A stretch of DNA of 64,000 bases, taken from NCBI RefSeq assembly GCF_014205015.1, contig NZ_JACHMO010000001.1, positions 8,432,001 through 8,496,000 on the forward strand, written 5' to 3'. This stretch comes from Saccharothrix ecbatanensis. Lineage in GTDB: Bacteria; Actinomycetota; Actinomycetes; Mycobacteriales; Pseudonocardiaceae. The notes under the pieces are model-generated. The model was not told the DNA's origin. It saw only the letters and a list, made by a program, of their open reading frames with translations, and did no database searches. Positions 16,311 through 23,385 of the stretch are shown in pieces (position 1 is the stretch's first letter; each line of letters starts with the position of its first letter). The translations under genes and the position numbers were made by a program.

Positions 16311-17374
16311 TCCGCCGATTGCATCCCGGCGAGGCGTTGGCCAGCCGGCCGGGGCACTCGCTGGTCGGTGTGATCAGGATGCCGGACGTGGTGCAGAGCC
16401 CTGTCCGGGCGATCCTGAAACGCGTCATCGGGGCCCTCACCGCGTTGATCGCGGCCGTCCTGATCGTCTACTTCGACCGTGACGGCTACCGTGACGTCAA
16501 CGGCGACGGAATGTCCTTGTTGGACGCCGTGTACTACGCCACGGTGTCGCTGTCGACCACCGGATACGGTGACATCGCGCCCGCCAGTTCGTCGGCCAGG
16601 CTCGTCAACGTTCTGGTGATCACCCCCTTGCGGGTGCTCTTCCTGATCGTCCTGGTCGGTACGACCCTCGAAGTGCTCACCGAGCGTTCGCGGCAGGCGC
16701 TGCGCATCCAGAAGTGGAGGACCAAGGTGCGGGACCACGTGGTCGTCGTCGGGTACGGCACGAAGGGCCGGTCCGCGGTCAGCGCCCTGATGGGCGATGG
16801 GGCGGAGCCGGGTTCGATCGTCGTGGTCGACACCACGCAGGAGGCCTTGGACGCCGCGTCCGCGATCGGGTTGGTGACCGTGCACGGGTCGGGAACCAGC
16901 AACGACGTGCTGCGCGTTGCCGGCGTGCCGCGGGCGCGGGCCGTGGTCGTGGCGGCGAACCGTGACGACACGGCGGTTCTGGTGACGCTCACGGCTCGTG
17001 AGTTGGCGCCGAAGGCCCAGATCGTGGCGTCGGTGCGGGAGCGGGAGAACGAGCACCTGCTGCGCCAGTCCGGTGCGGACTCGGTCGTGGTGTCCAGTGA
17101 GACGGCGGGCAGGTTGCTGGGCATGGCGACGGCCACGCCGTCCGTGGTGGACATGGTGGAGGACCTGCTCACGCCGGATGCCGGGCTGGCCATCGCGGAA
17201 CGTGACGTGGAGCCGGCCGAGATCGGTGGGTCGCCGCGGCACTTGCCGGACATCGTGCTGGGCGTGGTGCGCGACGGCAAGCTGTACCGGGTGGACGCTC
17301 CGGAGGCGGACGCGGTGGAAGCGGGTGACCGGCTCCTCTACGTCAAGAAGGTCACCCCGCCGAAGGAAGCCTGA
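16307..17374 (+). CDS. Two-TM potassium channel with RCK (TrkA-N/TrkA-C) domains
   Basis: The 355-residue protein has TM1 near residues 35-55 (IGALTALIAAVLIVYF), a pore loop with the selectivity filter TTGYGD, and TM2 (VLFLIVLVGTTLEVL). A Rossmann RCK domain (VVVVGYGTKGRSAVSALMG) and a C-terminal TrkA-C-like part follow. This is the MthK/Kch-type architecture, gated by ligands such as nucleotides or Ca2+. An acidic region before the pore (YFDRDGYRDVNGDGMSLLD) resembles an extracellular turret. Its start overlaps the M20 peptidase stop, an odd pairing that suggests co-translation. Confidence 0.92.
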   Translation: MIRRLHPGEALASRPGHSLVGVIRMPDVVQSPVRAILKRVIGALTALIAAVLIVYFDRDGYRDVNGDGMSLLDAVYYATVSLSTTGYGDIAPASSSARLVNVLVITPLRVLFLIVLVGTTLEVLTERSRQALRIQKWRTKVRDHVVVVGYGTKGRSAVSALMGDGAEPGSIVVVDTTQEALDAASAIGLVTVHGSGTSNDVLRVAGVPRARAVVVAANRDDTAVLVTLTARELAPKAQIVASVRERENEHLLRQSGADSVVVSSETAGRLLGMATATPSVVDMVEDLLTPDAGLAIAERDVEPAEIGGSPRHLPDIVLGVVRDGKLYRVDAPEADAVEAGDRLLYVKKVTPPKEA

Positions 17375-17448
17375 ACGCTCGTCGGCCATGACGCCTCGGC
17401 CGGGTTCGAGGTGGGCACACGCTGCGTGCCTGGCGGCGCCTGCCGGGC

Positions 17449-18852
17449 TCACTCCGCGAGCGGGATGCGCACCAGGAAAGCTGCTCCTCGGCGCACGATT
17501 CTCTCGTCCGCGCCGGCTGTAGCGGTTTCCGCGCCCTCGCCCGCACCTGTATCGGGGTTCGGGTTCGGGTTCGACGAGGCGGTGCCGTGCGGGGCGCCGT
17601 TGTGATACCAGCCGCCGACACCGACGTCGGCCGGTGCGACGCATGACAGTTCGCCGCCGTGTGCCCGCACCACACCGCGCGCGATGGGCAGCCCGAGCCC
17701 CGAACCCCCGGAACGCTGGTCCCTGGCCTCGTCCAGCCGGACCAAACGGTCGAAGATTCGTTCGCGGTTCTCCGGCGGCACGCCCGGCCCGTCGTCCGAC
17801 ACGACCAGCAGCGCGAAGCTGCCCGCCGTCGACACCGACAACCGCACCCGACCCGTCGGCCCGGTGGCTTGGCGGGCGTTGTCGGCCAGGTTGGCCAACA
17901 CCTGCGCCAACCGTTGCGGGTCGCCGGAGACGAACGTCGGCTCGCCTTCAGCGGCGATGTCGAAGTCGGGCGCGAGCAACTGCGTCCGCCCCACCTCGGC
18001 CTCGGCCAACGCCAGCAGGTCCACCTGCTCGCGGTGAAGTTCGAGACCGGCCTCGATCCTGGCCAACGCGAGCAGGTCGTCCACCAGCCGCCCGGCCCGC
18101 CGCGACTCCCGCACGAGCAACAGGTTCAACCGCTCCCGCTCCTCCGCGGTCGCGGTCTGCATCAGTGCCTCGGCCACCGCCTGCACGCCCGCGATGGGCG
18201 TCCGCAGCTCGTGCGCCGCGTCGGCGACGAACCGCTTCGTCCGCTCCTCCGATCCCTCCAACGAGTCCAGCATGTCGTCGAACGCGGCAGCCGTCCGGCC
18301 GAGTTCGTTGTCCGCCCGCGACGGGTTGAGCCGGTGCCCCCGGTCACCGCGGGCGATCGAGCGGGCCAGTGTGGTCATCGTGTCCAACGGCGCCAAGGCC
18401 CGCTGCACCACCCACACCATCGCCGCGGCCGTCACCGCCAAGGCGCCGAACCCGACCACCATCAACAACCGCCGCAACCGCGTCTGCGCGGCGGCGATCA
18501 TGGATTCCGCGGCGTACATCGTGATCTTCGACCCGTCGATCAACTCCCGGCTGAACTCGTTCGCCACCTTCCCGTCCGGCGCCTGCCCGAACACCGTGCC
18601 GTCGGGCATGACCAGCAGGACCTCCACGCCCCGGCCTTCCAGCCGGCGCACCAGATCCGCCCCGCGCACCCGCTGCTTCACCAGTTGCTGCGCCACTCGC
18701 GACTTCTCCAGCAACGCGGTGTCGACGTCCCGTTTGGACTGGGTCGCGAACAGCGCGTCCACCGACAACACGACTCCGATCAGCACCACGCCCAGCACGC
18801 CGATCGCGGAGAGCGTGACCCGCCGGCGCAGCGAGACGGTCCGCAGGCTCAC
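17449..18852 (-). CDS. Membrane sensor histidine kinase
   Basis: This 467-residue HAMP-type kinase has two TM segments (about residues 12-32 and 128-150) flanking a short extracytoplasmic domain, then HAMP, then an H-box (FVADAAHELRTPIAG). An N-box (NLADNARQAT) and G-boxes (SDDGPGVP, GGSGLGLPI) follow. A Gly/Asn/Pro/Thr-rich insert of about 40 residues, partly NPNPNP, sits between the last strands of the ATPase domain near residues 405-450, where family members have a short loop. GTG at 18852 overlaps the response-regulator stop, so the two form a coupled pair. The sensed signal is unknown. Confidence 0.92.
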   Translation of the reverse strand: MSLRTVSLRRRVTLSAIGVLGVVLIGVVLSVDALFATQSKRDVDTALLEKSRVAQQLVKQRVRGADLVRRLEGRGVEVLLVMPDGTVFGQAPDGKVANEFSRELIDGSKITMYAAESMIAAAQTRLRRLLMVVGFGALAVTAAAMVWVVQRALAPLDTMTTLARSIARGDRGHRLNPSRADNELGRTAAAFDDMLDSLEGSEERTKRFVADAAHELRTPIAGVQAVAEALMQTATAEERERLNLLLVRESRRAGRLVDDLLALARIEAGLELHREQVDLLALAEAEVGRTQLLAPDFDIAAEGEPTFVSGDPQRLAQVLANLADNARQATGPTGRVRLSVSTAGSFALLVVSDDGPGVPPENRERIFDRLVRLDEARDQRSGGSGLGLPIARGVVRAHGGELSCVAPADVGVGGWYHNGAPHGTASSNPNPNPDTGAGEGAETATAGADERIVRRGAAFLVRIPLAE

Positions 18853-19532
18853 GCGTCGTCCGCCCTGAGCACGTAGCCGAGCCCGCGCACGGTGTGCAGC
18901 AACCGCGGACCGTGCTCCTCCAACTTCCGGCGCAGTGCGCTGACGTGCACCTCCACCAGGTTCGGGTCGTAGTCCTCGTAACCCCACACCGCGGTGAGGA
19001 TCTGGGTCTTCCCCACCACCCGCCCGCGCTGCGCGGCCAGGTACCGCAGCAGCCGCAGTTCGGTGGCGGTCAACTCGACCGCCACGTCGCCCCGCAGCAC
19101 CACCGCCGAATCGGCGTCCACCACCAGGTCGCCGATCTGCAAGGTGGACGGCGTCCGTCCCAGCCGCCGCAGCACCGCACTGACCCGCGCGACCAGTTCG
19201 GCCAGCACGAACGGCTTCACCACGTAGTCGTCCGCACCCCGATCGAGCCCGCGCAGCCGATCGGACACCCCGTCCCGGGCGGTCAACATCACCACCCCGG
19301 CCCCGCTACTGCGCCGGATGACCTCCAGGAGCATGAAGCCGTCCCGACCGGGCAGCATCACGTCGAGCACGACCAGATCCGGGCGGAACCGGGCCAACTC
19401 GCCCTCCAGCTCACGTCCGTCCGGACGGACCTGAACCTGGTAGCCCGCGCCCCGCAGGGCGGAGCTCACCGCGGCGCCAATCGCCTCCGCGTCCTCGATC
19501 ACCAGCACTCTGGCAGCAGTCGACACCTCCAC
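18849..19532 (-). CDS. OmpR-family response regulator
   Basis: The 227-residue regulator has a receiver domain (VLVIEDAEAIGAAVSSALRG, phosphoacceptor Asp in DLVVLDVMLPG, Lys in DDYVVKPF). An OmpR winged helix follows (ELTATELRLLRYLAAQRGRV, VEVHVSALRRKLEEHG, VRGLGYVLR). It should be phosphorylated by the adjacent kinase and bind DNA. Start at GTG 19532 or 19526 is uncertain because the nearby GGAGG sits inside this stretch. The upstream reading frame stays open for about 1 kb through low-complexity DNA, but that part is not homologous to regulators and is taken as non-coding. Confidence 0.9.
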   Translation of the reverse strand: MEVSTAARVLVIEDAEAIGAAVSSALRGAGYQVQVRPDGRELEGELARFRPDLVVLDVMLPGRDGFMLLEVIRRSSGAGVVMLTARDGVSDRLRGLDRGADDYVVKPFVLAELVARVSAVLRRLGRTPSTLQIGDLVVDADSAVVLRGDVAVELTATELRLLRYLAAQRGRVVGKTQILTAVWGYEDYDPNLVEVHVSALRRKLEEHGPRLLHTVRGLGYVLRADDA

Positions 19533-20049
19533 ATTCTGCGTCTCGGCGCGTGTCACGGGGGCAATTCCCGGTGGCAGGTCATTGCGAGCCGGGGTTCTGG
19601 GCCGGCCTCCACCGCTGTCGGCGCGAACTGGGAGGAGGCCGGTGTCCACAGGAGAACGGCGGACTCGTCGTTCTCGGTCGGGGTGTTGGGCCGTGGGCGT
19701 GGGGTGCGGGCCGTGGGTGTGCGGCGTGGGTGTGGGCCGTGGGTGTGGGCCGTGGGTGTGGGTGTGCGGCGTGGGTGTGGGCCGTGGGTGTGGGCCGTGG
19801 GTGTGGGGGTGGGGCGTGGGTGGCGGGCGTGGAGTGTGGGGTGGCGGTGGGCCGGGCGTGTGGCGCGTGTGGCGGTGGGTCGGCCGTGTGGCTCGGGTGG
19901 CTGTGGGCGTGTAGGCGGGTGGCGATCGACCGGGCGGCGCTTGGCGGGCTGGGTCGCGCTGTGGCCAGTCCGTGTTGCGTTGTGGACGGTGGTGGTGTGG
20001 ACGGTGGCGGCGGTCGGCCCCGGGGGCGCGTTCGGCGGGGACTGAAGGG
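19533..20049. other. Long repeat-rich region without a supported gene
   Basis: Several frames are open here only because the DNA is low-complexity; the theoretical products are His/Pro/Thr or Gly/Val-rich strings. It holds the upstream region of the two-component operon and a G-rich tandem array. I see no credible start site or conserved protein. Confidence 0.6.
19680..19860 (+). repeat. G-rich tandem repeat array (GTGGGTGTGGGC-type)
   Basis: The core unit is CGTGGGTGTGGGC, about 12-13 bp, repeated with variants. A 45-bp higher unit is duplicated at 19719-19763 and 19764-19808. Multiple GGG runs are separated by 3-4 bases on the + strand, which matches the G-quadruplex pattern. The array lies 150-330 bp upstream of the response-regulator start. 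Confidence 0.8.
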
Positions 20050-20364
20050 CTACCCGCCTGGCGGTGGGGCGGGGCCGGGTCGTCTTGGCCGGATTCGTCT
20101 GCGGACTCGGGCTCGGGTTTGAACTCGGGTTCGGGTTCGGGGTGGCCGGATTCGGTGGCTTCGCCCGTGTGCCGTGCCGCTCCACCACGGCGAGCCGACC
20201 CAGGGCCGGGCATCTCGGCACCGCGCTCGGTAAGGCATCCGGCGGTGGGTCGGCGGGCGGGTGGGCTCGGTGACCTTGGAGGTGACCTTGGAGGTGACCT
20301 TGGCGGTGAGCTTGGCGGTGAGCTTGGCGCCGACTTTCGGGGTGGCTTTCCGGCTGAAGTCCAT
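20050..20364 (-). CDS. Possible SOS-controlled small basic protein
   Basis: An ATG at 20364 follows GGAG at the correct distance and lies 11 bp downstream of a perfect LexA box. The first 43 codons have very high G/C at the third position and encode a Lys/Ala/Val/Thr-rich N-terminus with AKLT, AKVT and SKVT repeats, reminiscent of lysine-rich DNA-binding tails. After about codon 43 the coding bias falls and the frame becomes Arg-rich, so the true end may differ or a frameshift may be present. I do not recognise the protein. The regulatory context is stronger evidence than the protein sequence. Confidence 0.42.
   Translation of the reverse strand: MDFSRKATPKVGAKLTAKLTAKVTSKVTSKVTEPTRPPTHRRMPYRARCRDARPWVGSPWWSGTAHGRSHRIRPPRTRTRVQTRARVRRRIRPRRPGPAPPPGG
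20269..20328 (+). repeat. Five 12-bp tandem repeats
   Basis: Units starting at 20269, 20281, 20293, 20305 and 20317 are GGTGACCTTGGA or close variants. On the minus strand they encode the four-residue repeats AKLT, AKVT and SKVT of the possible small SOS protein. Confidence 0.85.
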
Positions 20365-20374
20365 GGCTCCAGTG

Positions 20375-20390
20375 TCGAACAGGCGTTCGA
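20375..20390. promoter_or_regulatory. Perfect LexA (SOS) box
   Basis: The sequence is TCGAAC-N4-GTTCGA, both half-sites exact to the mycobacterial/actinobacterial LexA consensus. It lies 11 bp before the minus-strand ATG at 20364 and 96 bp before the plus-strand GTG at 20486, so it could control either gene. The minus-strand spacing fits better. Confidence 0.8.
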
Positions 20391-20485
20391 GGTGTGCAAG
20401 ATCACGATCGAGTGATGTTTCAGGCTGCGGAGAACAGTCGTCGCCCGCACGACAACCGGCCACTCCGTCTGCGACCATCCACGCT

Positions 20486-20923
20486 GTGGCGGTTCCGCGA
20501 AGCCCGGTCGCATGGGCGTTGGTGCTGCTGGTCGTGGGCCTCGCGGGCGTCGCGGCAGCGGTCGCGTTGTGGTGGCCGCGAACGTCCTCCGAGGTCCACC
20601 GGGTCGCCGCTACCGTCGTCACCCCCGCATCCTGCGGCGACCCGGACGCCTACGACCGGGTCGAACTCAAGATCGACGACCAGACCCACACCGCGAAGCT
20701 CGACGGCTGCGGCCACCAGCGGAACGAGGTGGTGGAGGTCGTCGTCCCCGCAGACACCAGCGGCGAGTTCACCGTGCAGGCAGCCACCACCACGCCCGAG
20801 GGCATGCCGCTCGAAACCAGGCTGACCGTGATGCTGATGTGCCTGAGCGGTCTCGCCGGCGGCCTCTACGCCTACCTGTGGACCGCGCGCGGTCAGCCGA
20901 CGGCTTCCGCCGAAGCCGCGTAG
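20486..20923 (+). CDS. Small two-TM membrane protein of unknown function
   Basis: The 145-residue protein has a TM helix near residues 8-29 (WALVLLVVGLAGVAAAVALWW) and another near 115-135 (LTVMLMCLSGLAGGLYAYLW). Between them is an extracytoplasmic domain with two cysteines (PASCGDP and LDGCGHQR) that could form a disulfide. GTG at 20486 is chosen because coding bias and the TM begin there; upstream in-frame sequence reads through repeats. No family is recognised. Its last 31 bp overlap the end of the convergent metallopeptidase gene. Confidence 0.65.
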   Translation: MAVPRSPVAWALVLLVVGLAGVAAAVALWWPRTSSEVHRVAATVVTPASCGDPDAYDRVELKIDDQTHTAKLDGCGHQRNEVVEVVVPADTSGEFTVQAATTTPEGMPLETRLTVMLMCLSGLAGGLYAYLWTARGQPTASAEAA

Positions 20924-21798
20924 GTGTTGCACGACGACGTGACGCCCGTGGTGAACCCGTGCGACGCCCACACACCCTGGTTGTCCGGGCTGCCGTGCGC
21001 GTTCTTCTCCGGCGGTTCCTCCATCGCGTAGTGGAAGTCCTCCGCCGCCTCCTCGGCCAGCCCCGGCCCGATCGACCCGGACGCCGCCACCAGGAACATC
21101 CCGGCGAAGCAGTTCGCCTGCAACTCGATCCGCCGCGACATCTCCAGGCCCGCCGGCGTCTCCTCGCCCGCGTCCACGATCTTGCTGTCCGCCGCGCGCA
21201 GCATCCCCGTCAACGCCTGCACGTGGTGCCCGTACTCGTGCGCCAACGTCGCCAGGTGGGACCCCGCACGGTCACCGCCACCGTTGTCACGCAGCCGCTG
21301 CGTGGGCATGTAGATCGTCCTGTTGCGACCGCAGTAGTACGCGACCGCCTCGCTCTCCGCGGGCGCCGTGCCGCACGGACCGTCGGTCAGGTCCGGCGCC
21401 GTGTCCAGCGCGGGCGGGTCGAACGGCAGGTTCGCCTGCACGAGCGCCGGCTGCCACGCCTGGTCCAGGCACGTGACCCCGGCCTTGTAGTACGCCGACA
21501 GCTCCGGGTCCGACAGCCCGAACACCGGCAACGCGCACGTCACCGAAGGCAACCGGGTGGGCGTGACGAGTAGCGGGTGGTCGGCCAGCCGGTGCACCGC
21601 GCGCGGCCTGGGCGGCTCGGCCGGCGTGGATTGCGCGACCGGCGATCCGGCGTCCGGTGCCGCCACCGCCCGGCCGTTGATCCGCCGGGTCGTTTCGAGC
21701 TGCGTGATCCCGCCGAGGCCCAAGACGCACAACACGATCAACGAGAACACACCGATGAGGACGATCGGGTTGTTCTTGGGCTCCTCGGGCGTGTGCAC
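20893..21798 (-). CDS. Membrane-anchored neutral zinc metallopeptidase (YpfJ-like)
   Basis: The 301-residue protein has one N-terminal TM (PIVLIGVFSLIVLCVLGLGG, about residues 11-30) and an extracytoplasmic peptidase domain. It carries the zinc motif LAHEYGHHVQ (about 184-193) and the glutamate-bearing RRIELQANCFAGM further on, the pattern of the putative neutral zinc metallopeptidase family. Substrate is unknown. Several cysteines outside the motif (VTCAL, VTCLDQ, GPCGTA, SSCNTY) could pair in the oxidising exterior. It is followed on the same strand direction by nothing else, and the upstream gene is a paralogue 15 bp away. Confidence 0.9.
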   Translation of the reverse strand: MHTPEEPKNNPIVLIGVFSLIVLCVLGLGGITQLETTRRINGRAVAAPDAGSPVAQSTPAEPPRPRAVHRLADHPLLVTPTRLPSVTCALPVFGLSDPELSAYYKAGVTCLDQAWQPALVQANLPFDPPALDTAPDLTDGPCGTAPAESEAVAYYCGRNRTIYMPTQRLRDNGGGDRAGSHLATLAHEYGHHVQALTGMLRAADSKIVDAGEETPAGLEMSRRIELQANCFAGMFLVAASGSIGPGLAEEAAEDFHYAMEEPPEKNAHGSPDNQGVWASHGFTTGVTSSCNTYAASAEAVG

Positions 21799-21813
21799 GG
21801 TCCTCCAGTCGGG

Positions 21814-23310
21814 TCAGCTGACGTCCGCCGCGCTCGCTACCCAAGTGTTGCACGCGCTCGTCTCGTTGTTCTTAAAGCCGTGGTTCACCCACGCAGAGTT
21901 TCGCTCGGGCGAGCCGTGGTCCCGATTGGGGTAAATCGGGTAGTCACCACGGTTACCGGCGTCCGTCAGCGCCACCGAGATGACGTCCGCGGGGATCGCG
22001 CCGTGCGACAGGGGCGCCAGCGTCATGCCGCCGAAGCACGTCGCCTGGAGCTCCTTGCGCCGGTTCAGGTCGAGGCCTTCCGTGGTGTCCCAGCCGCCCT
22101 TGTCGTACTGGGCCTGGCCGGACGCGCGCAGGATGCCGGACAGCCACTGGACGTGGTGGCCGTACTCGTGCGCGAGCTGCCCGAGGTACTTGCCTGGGTG
22201 GTTGGGGTTCGCCGCGCCCTGCTCGTTCGCGTAGTGGTTCGGCGTCCAGTAGATCGTGCCGTCGCAGTACATGGCGGTGCGGTCCGGGCCCATGGAGCCG
22301 CACGTGTTGGTGATCTGGGACGTCACCATGACCAGTTCCACTGGCTGGTACGGCAGGTTCGCGCGCTGGAACGACGGCTTCCACATCGCCTCGATGCACG
22401 GCAGCGCGGCCCGCAGGAACCGGTCCTGGCCGGCGGGCGAGTAGTCCATGCCGGGCAGCGGGCAGCCTTCGATGTTGAACGCGCCGAGGCCCGCCGCGTG
22501 GATCGGGTTGTCACCCAGCGCGATGACGGCCTTGGGGCCGGCCTTCGGCTCGCTGGTCGACGTGGAACGCCTGCTGCTCGCCGTCGTGGTCGTCGTGGTG
22601 GTGGTGCCGGTTGTCGTCTTCGTCGTCGGCTCGGGCGTGTACGTGTAGCTCGCGTACCCGGCGGTGCCGGAATCACGTGCCTGGTCGGAGCCCCTGTTCG
22701 CGGCGATGATGCCGATGGCGGCGATGGCGACCACGAGGAAGCCGATCATCAGCAACGCCACCACCGGGCCGCCGCTCTTCTTCTGCGGCATCGGCGGGTA
22801 CGGCATCGGGGGTGGACCCCAGCCGGGCGGCTGTCCGGGCGGCGGGCCCCAGTTCGCGGGCGGTGGCTGAGGGGCGGCCATCGGCGGCGGATTCGAGGGG
22901 GCCTGCTGCGGCCAGGAGCCCTGGCCGGGCCACGACGGCTGCTGGTGGGGTTGGGCACCGGTCTTCGGGTACTGCTGCGTCGGTTGGGGGCCGGTCTGCG
23001 GGTACTGCGCCGGGGACTGCTGGTGGGTCTGGGGGCCGGTCTGCGGGGACTGCGTCGGCTGCTGGTGGGGCTGCGGCCCGGTCGGGGGGTACTGCTGCGT
23101 CGGCTGCGGACCGGTCGCCGGGTACGGCGTCGAGGGCTGCTGCGTCGAGGGTTGCGTCGGGGGCTGCTGCGCAGGCCACTGGCGGGTCGGTTGGGGCTGC
23201 TGGGCCGGTGGGGTTTGGTGTGGTTGTCGGGGGTGCAGAGGGGCTGGCATCGGCGGCGGCCCGACCGGTCGTGGTGGCGGCCAGCCACCCGGCGGCGGTG
23301 GTTGCGTCAT
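21814..23310 (-). CDS. Neutral zinc metallopeptidase with long Pro/Gln-rich N-terminus
   Basis: This 498-residue paralogue of the next gene has a cytoplasmic Pro/Gln/Thr-rich region of about 180 residues with degenerate TGPQPTQQYP-type repeats. A TM helix (VVALLMIGFLVVAIAAIGII), a Thr/Ser-rich stalk, and the peptidase domain with LAHEYGHHVQWL and RKELQATCFGGM follow. The proline-rich tail is the kind found on actinobacterial membrane proteins at the cell envelope. It ends 15 bp before the start of the paralogous peptidase, so the two are probably one operon. It is divergent from the DUF2207 gene. Confidence 0.9.
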   Translation of the reverse strand: MTQPPPPGGWPPPRPVGPPPMPAPLHPRQPHQTPPAQQPQPTRQWPAQQPPTQPSTQQPSTPYPATGPQPTQQYPPTGPQPHQQPTQSPQTGPQTHQQSPAQYPQTGPQPTQQYPKTGAQPHQQPSWPGQGSWPQQAPSNPPPMAAPQPPPANWGPPPGQPPGWGPPPMPYPPMPQKKSGGPVVALLMIGFLVVAIAAIGIIAANRGSDQARDSGTAGYASYTYTPEPTTKTTTGTTTTTTTTASSRRSTSTSEPKAGPKAVIALGDNPIHAAGLGAFNIEGCPLPGMDYSPAGQDRFLRAALPCIEAMWKPSFQRANLPYQPVELVMVTSQITNTCGSMGPDRTAMYCDGTIYWTPNHYANEQGAANPNHPGKYLGQLAHEYGHHVQWLSGILRASGQAQYDKGGWDTTEGLDLNRRKELQATCFGGMTLAPLSHGAIPADVISVALTDAGNRGDYPIYPNRDHGSPERNSAWVNHGFKNNETSACNTWVASAADVS

Positions 23311-23385
23311 CGCTGGTGGTCCCCCATATCGCGGATGCCCGAATCAGCACAAGAGCTTAGGGGAACTCCGCTATTCTCCGCGGCC

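Noticed and set aside
19533..20513. Long N-terminal extension of the response regulator
   Set aside because: The extension is His/Pro/Thr-rich and arises from the repeat array; the receiver domain starts at 19532 as in all OmpR proteins.
21577..23385. N-terminal extension of the DUF2207 gene by 603 codons
   Set aside because: This frame runs antisense through the zinc metallopeptidase genes and is low-complexity; a signal peptide at 23386 marks the true start.
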